NCBI RefSeq assembly: GCF_026427775.1
Contig: NZ_CP044532.1
Coordinates: 2,480,001-2,544,000, forward strand
From: Arthrobacter sp. CDRTa11
Lineage (GTDB): Bacteria; Actinomycetota; Actinomycetes; Actinomycetales; Micrococcaceae
Reading direction: 5' to 3'
DNA length: 64,000 nucleotides
The notes under the pieces are model-generated. The model ran no database searches. It was given only the letters and a program-made list of their open reading frames with translations, and had not been told where the DNA came from. Made by a program: the position numbers and the translations under genes. Shown here one piece after another: positions 60,461-64,000 of this stretch (the first letter of the stretch is position 1; every line of letters begins with the position of its first letter).

Positions 60461-62256
60461 GGGTTACTCCTTGGCGTGATGGGCGACGGAAGGTCGTCGT
60501 CGAAGGGGTAGGGGCGGGCGGGGGCGTCCTCGAGCATGGAGTCCAGGAGTTTCTGGGTGTAGGCCTGTGACGGTGAGGTGAGGATTTTCTCCACGGTGTC
60601 CACTTCCACGAGGCGCCCGGCCTGCATCACGGCCACGCGGTCGCAGATGTCGGCTACGACGCCGAAGTTGTGGGTGACCATAATCACCGCCATCCCGGTT
60701 TCGCGCTGGAGGTCCCGGAGCAGGTCCAGGACTTCGGCCTGAACGGTGACGTCCAGGGCTGTGGTGGGCTCATCAGCGATGAGCAGGCGGGGGTTGCAGG
60801 AGACGGCGCCGGCAATGAGGACGCGCTGGGCCATGCCGCCGGATATTTCGTGGGGGTAGGATTTGAAGGTTTTTTCCGGGTCGGTGATGCCGACCCTGGC
60901 CAGCAGTTCAAGGGCACGTTTGGTGGCGTCCTGTTTGGAGAGCCCGAGTTTTGTCCGCAAGGGGACGGTGAGCTGGTATCCGATACGGAAGGAGGGGTCC
61001 AGGTTGCTCATGGGCTCCTGGGGGATGTAGGCGATGTCGGTGCCGCGCAGGGCGGTGCGTTCCTTGTTTCCGAGGGTGGTGAGTTCTTTGCCGTCGAAGA
61101 GAATGGAACCTTCCGAGACGCGTCCGCCTTCGGGCAGGAGGCCGAGGATCGCGAATGCTGTCTGGGTCTTGCCTGATCCGGATTCGCCGACCAGACCCAG
61201 TACTTCGCCGGGTGCGACGTGGAGGGTGACTCCGTGGACCACTTCCTTTTCGCCGCCGGTGCCGTAGGCGACTTTGAGGTTCTGGACGGAGAGGAGCGCG
61301 TTTTCCGGGTGAGCAGGTGCGGGTGCCGCCGTGGCGGCGGTTGCTGCAGTGCTTTTGGCCGGGAGCCGGACGGCGCGGGTCATGCCGTGGCTGCGGTCTT
61401 CCAGGGCGTCGCGCAGGGCGTTGCCGAAAAGAATGAGTGCCATGGAGACCAAGCCGATGGCGAGGCTGGGCCAGAGGATCAGTCCCGGGCTGAGGGCGAT
61501 CCTGCGGAAGCCTTCATTGAGCATGTTGCCCCAGGACGGAACAGCGGGGTCCGTGACGCCGAGGAACTCCAGTCCTGCCTGGATGGCGATGGCGATGCTG
61601 GCCACACGGGCGGCCTGGATGATGACCGGTGCCCTCACCACGGTGAGGATGTGGCGGGCGATGATCCTGGCATCACTCAGGCCGGAGACGCGGGCGGCGT
61701 CAACGTACAGCTCATTACGGACCGCCTGCACCGCTCCGCGGACCACCCGGTAGAACGCGGGCGCCAGGAGAACGCCGAAGACAGCCATGGCAATGTAGAC
61801 GGAAGGTCCAACGACGGCGCGTACTGCGAGCAGGACCACGATGCCGGGAAGTGCCATGTTCAGGTTGTTGACCCAGGACGCGGCGCTGTCGAACCAGCCG
61901 CCGTAGTAGCCTGCCAGCAGTCCCGTTGTGACGCCGGTGACCATTGCCACGGCCAGGGCAATACCCGCACCGATAAGGATGACCTGACTGCCCCACATGA
62001 TGCGGCTGAAGATGTCCCGGCCCGAGGCGTCGGTGCCCAGTGGGTGTGCGGGCCCCGGGGGGAGCGCGGATTCGCGAAGGTTTACGCCGTTGGGGTCAGG
62101 CAGCCCGAGGAATGGCACCACGATGGCGATGGTGATGACGGCCAGGAGCAACAGGGCGGAGAGCAGTCCGAGGGGGTTGCGGACAAAGCGCCGAATCAGG
62201 CCAGAGCGGGCGACGACGGGTTCGACGTCGGTGGGGACTTCTGTCGCAAGAGTCAT
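60457..62256 (-). CDS. Fused Opp/Dpp permease C and ATP-binding protein D (copy B)
   Basis: 599 aa, paralog of the gene at 49104-50906 with the same domain order: permease about residues 1-290, linker rich in Ala/Pro ([16 protein letters not shown]), ABC ATPase with Walker A GESGSGKT, signature [13 protein letters not shown] and Walker [15 protein letters not shown]. Protein differences are scattered and conservative ([22 protein letters not shown] versus [21 protein letters not shown] in helix 1), with the linker most divergent. It overlaps the neighbouring genes by 4 bp on both sides. Confidence 0.92.
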   Translation of the reverse strand: MTLATEVPTDVEPVVARSGLIRRFVRNPLGLLSALLLLAVITIAIVVPFLGLPDPNGVNLRESALPPGPAHPLGTDASGRDIFSRIMWGSQVILIGAGIALAVAMVTGVTTGLLAGYYGGWFDSAASWVNNLNMALPGIVVLLAVRAVVGPSVYIAMAVFGVLLAPAFYRVVRGAVQAVRNELYVDAARVSGLSDARIIARHILTVVRAPVIIQAARVASIAIAIQAGLEFLGVTDPAVPSWGNMLNEGFRRIALSPGLILWPSLAIGLVSMALILFGNALRDALEDRSHGMTRAVRLPAKSTAATAATAAPAPAHPENALLSVQNLKVAYGTGGEKEVVHGVTLHVAPGEVLGLVGESGSGKTQTAFAILGLLPEGGRVSEGSILFDGKELTTLGNKERTALRGTDIAYIPQEPMSNLDPSFRIGYQLTVPLRTKLGLSKQDATKRALELLARVGITDPEKTFKSYPHEISGGMAQRVLIAGAVSCNPRLLIADEPTTALDVTVQAEVLDLLRDLQRETGMAVIMVTHNFGVVADICDRVAVMQAGRLVEVDTVEKILTSPSQAYTQKLLDSMLEDAPARPYPFDDDLPSPITPRSNP

Positions 62257-63194
62257 GACAGGCGCACTTTCGGGTTGAGCCAGGCGACGAGGACGTCGAC
62301 GACCAGATTGACGATGACGACGATGAGCACGACGGCGAGGATCACTCCGACGATGAGGGGCAAGTCAGTGCGGCTGGTTGCCTCGACGGCGAGCGAGCCA
62401 AGTCCGGGGAGCGCAAAAACTGCTTCAATGACGACCGCGCCGCCGAGGATTCCCACTACCTGCACTGCCAGGCTGGTGAGGCCGTTCGTGGAGGCATTGC
62501 GCAGGACGGACGTCAGGATGATCCGGCGCTCCGACAGCCCACGGCTGCGAACGGTCCGGATATAGTCGTTCCGAAGCACCCCCAGGGTAGCGGAACGGAC
62601 CTGCTGAGCCACGCCTGCCACACCCCCGATCGCGAGGGCGATCACGGGCAGGGTGATGGTTCTTGCCCAGCCCGCTGGTGACTCAGTCAGTGGTATGTAG
62701 CCCGTTGCCGGGAAGATTTTCTGCTGGATGGCGAAGTAGGTGACCAGGAACAGCGCCACGATGAACGAGGGAAGGGCATCCCCCAGGGTGGCAAGGATCT
62801 GCAGGGTGCGGTCAACCCAGCCTTTGCGCACCGCGGCCCAGATGCCGGCCGCGAACGCCAGGATTCCGGTCAGCAGGGTAACCACGACCACCAGGCTCAG
62901 GGTAACCGGGAGCCGGATCATGAGCGTGTCCCACACTGGCTGGCTGCTGAAGTAGGAAATCCCAAGGTTTCCGGAAATAGCCTTGGTGAACCAGGCGAAA
63001 TATTGGACCAGGAGGGGCTGGTCAAGGCCGAGCTCCTGGTTCTTCAGAGCAACCTGTTCCTCCGTGGCGTTCTCGCCCAGGATGTTCCGGGAAATATCCC
63101 CTGCGGTGGGGTAAAGAAGCACATAGGCCAGGAAAGACACGGCCACGAGCAGGACGACGGCGGAGAGCAGACGCCGCAGCAGAAAAATAGTCAC
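62253..63194 (-). CDS. Opp/Dpp-family ABC permease B (copy B)
   Basis: 313 aa with GTG start at 63194, TAGGAG upstream. Nearly identical to 48166-49107 (for example YFSSQPVWDTLMIRLPVTLSL and LGVLRNDYIRTVRSRGLSERR). Six membrane helices and the EAA loop. The hairpin before the gene and the 4-bp overlap after it match the layout of copy A. Confidence 0.93.
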   Translation of the reverse strand: MTIFLLRRLLSAVVLLVAVSFLAYVLLYPTAGDISRNILGENATEEQVALKNQELGLDQPLLVQYFAWFTKAISGNLGISYFSSQPVWDTLMIRLPVTLSLVVVVTLLTGILAFAAGIWAAVRKGWVDRTLQILATLGDALPSFIVALFLVTYFAIQQKIFPATGYIPLTESPAGWARTITLPVIALAIGGVAGVAQQVRSATLGVLRNDYIRTVRSRGLSERRIILTSVLRNASTNGLTSLAVQVVGILGGAVVIEAVFALPGLGSLAVEATSRTDLPLIVGVILAVVLIVVIVNLVVDVLVAWLNPKVRLS

Positions 63195-63221
63195 GAGGGA
63201 CTCCTATGTCCGGTAGTCACC

Positions 63222-63245
63222 GTGCCGGGGCCGAAGCCCCGGCAC
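63222..63245 (-). terminator. UUCG-capped hairpin between binding-protein and permease genes (copy B)
   Basis: On the transcript strand GUGCCGGGGC pairs with GCCCCGGCAC over a UUCG loop, closed by C-G, the extra-stable C(UUCG)G tetraloop. It lies 10 bp after the binding-protein stop and ahead of the permease, in the same place as the different hairpin of copy A at 48103-48135. Confidence 0.65.
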
Positions 63246-63255
63246 GCGCTGACTG

Positions 63256-64000
63256 CTACTTGCCGGTGGGCCTGTAGTTATAGATGGACGGCACGGCCTG
63301 TTCCGTCTGCGGCTCCACGTCGACGGAGCCGGTGAAGTAGAAGTGGGACTGCAGCCGGTAGAGCGGGCTGAACCAGTAGTTGTCCACGATGAAGTTGTTG
63401 ATCGACTTGGCTGCTTCCTTCTGCTCAGCCTCGTCGCCTGACTGCGCCTTCTGGATAAACCCTTTCAGTTCAGGGTCCTCAACCTTGAAGGGGTTCCAGG
63501 GGGCGCTGGGTGCGAGCTGGAAGATGGTGTGCCGCCAATCATCACGCTGGCTGAGGGCCATGTAAGCGATGGGGTATTCTGCGCGGAGCATGGACGGGAT
63601 TGCCTGGCCAGGGCCCCACTGGTGCCGGTTCACCGTTACCCCGACATCCTGCCAGTTCTGGATGATCGAATCGTAGATCGACGGATCGAAGACCGGGCTG
63701 ATCGGGAAGGTGAACGTCAGGTTCTCCGCACCGGCTTCCTTGAGGAGCTCACGGGCACGGTCGGGATTGTAAGTGTACTTGCCGTCAAGGGCCTCATCAT
63801 AGCCCTCAGTGCCGGGCCGGAAGGTCTGACTGGTCAGCGTGCCTTTTCCGAGGTGGACGGCCTGGAGGAGTGCTTCCCGGTCGATGGCGAGCGTCAGGGC
63901 TTCCCGTACCCGCACGTCGGCGAGTTCCGGCAGTTTGGTTCCATTGCGGTCAAAGAAGAAGATGCCCTCCCAGTTCACCTCGTTGGGCTTGTGCTGAAGT
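63256..64000 (-). CDS. Opp/Dpp-family substrate-binding protein (copy B, 5' partial)
   Basis: The frame is open to the window end, so the N-terminal half and signal peptide lie outside. The visible 247 residues (LQHKPNEVNWEGIFFFD..., ending VPSIYNYRPTGK) align with the C-terminus of the copy A binding protein. Shared segments include DVRVREAL, DREALLQ, HQWGPGQAIPSMLR and YWFSPLYRL; there are many substitutions in the probable ligand-facing parts (NWEGIFFFDRNG versus NWEGIWFFDREG; FQLAPSAPWNPFK versus LLLAPNATWNPFK). Different oligosaccharide specificity from copy A is likely. Confidence 0.9.
   Translation of the reverse strand, partial: LQHKPNEVNWEGIFFFDRNGTKLPELADVRVREALTLAIDREALLQAVHLGKGTLTSQTFRPGTEGYDEALDGKYTYNPDRARELLKEAGAENLTFTFPISPVFDPSIYDSIIQNWQDVGVTVNRHQWGPGQAIPSMLRAEYPIAYMALSQRDDWRHTIFQLAPSAPWNPFKVEDPELKGFIQKAQSGDEAEQKEAAKSINNFIVDNYWFSPLYRLQSHFYFTGSVDVEPQTEQAVPSIYNYRPTGK

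Noticed and set aside
1..64000. CRISPR arrays, prophage, transposases, tRNA genes
   Set aside because: I looked for evenly spaced repeats, integrase or transposase motifs and cloverleaf-type segments and found none that I could support.

Overview
The window is GC-rich, densely packed DNA with actinobacterial gene content: ROK, IclR and TetR regulators, GTG/TTG starts, a permease-ATPase fusion in the peptide ABC systems, and many Gfo/Idh/MocA and TIM-barrel sugar enzymes. An Arthrobacter-like member of the Micrococcaceae is the best guess (inference from gene content only). Almost every gene is catabolic, so this looks like an accessory catabolic region. I saw no tRNA, rRNA, CRISPR array, transposase or replication origin.

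Layout. (1) 1-4409: end of an aromatic or sugar-acid operon (flavin reductase, SnoaL-like protein, ketoglutarate-semialdehyde-type dehydrogenase, 2-keto-4-pentenoate hydratase-type enzyme, FAH-family hydrolase). (2) 4443-5213: a scar made of two decayed oxidoreductase genes. (3) 5310-10926: an IclR module. The IclR gene, an MFS transporter and an unknown 86-aa protein all have TGAACGTGACGTTCA-like boxes just downstream of their predicted -10 elements; a glycogen-debranching-type enzyme inside the module carries a frameshift. (4) 11275-12404: a LURP-one-like protein and a RidA protein. (5) 12874-23063: an eight-gene minus-strand sugar operon (two Gfo/Idh/MocA dehydrogenases, three xylose-isomerase-like TIM barrels, a ribose-type ABC transporter) facing a divergent ROK repressor. 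This fits oxidation-elimination-hydration chemistry of the levoglucosan type. (6) 23283-25521: an AraC regulator and an orphan CbxX-type AAA+ ATPase.

(7) 25805-43892: a compositionally distinct block that reads as a mandelate-type pathway joined to a LigM-type O-demethylase. It holds an FMN 2-hydroxyacid dehydrogenase, a ThDP decarboxylase-like enzyme, two aldehyde dehydrogenases, a tetrahydrofolate-dependent vanillate-type demethylase, two salicylate-hydroxylase-like monooxygenases, a flavoprotein dehydrogenase, a sulfonate/aromatic-type ABC importer, a second ThDP enzyme and an IclR regulator. A route from a methoxylated hydroxymandelate (for example vanillylmandelate) through vanillin and vanillate to protocatechuate is the most economical reading; it is inferred.

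(8) 44148-64000: a sulfated-glycan-type locus with three type I sulfatases, a GH3 glycosidase, a Gfo/Idh/MocA oxidoreductase with an unknown 262-aa partner, two TetR regulators and two copies of one Opp/Dpp-family ABC transporter in opposite orientation. The membrane and ATPase subunits of the copies are nearly the same while the binding proteins have diverged. The last gene runs off the window.
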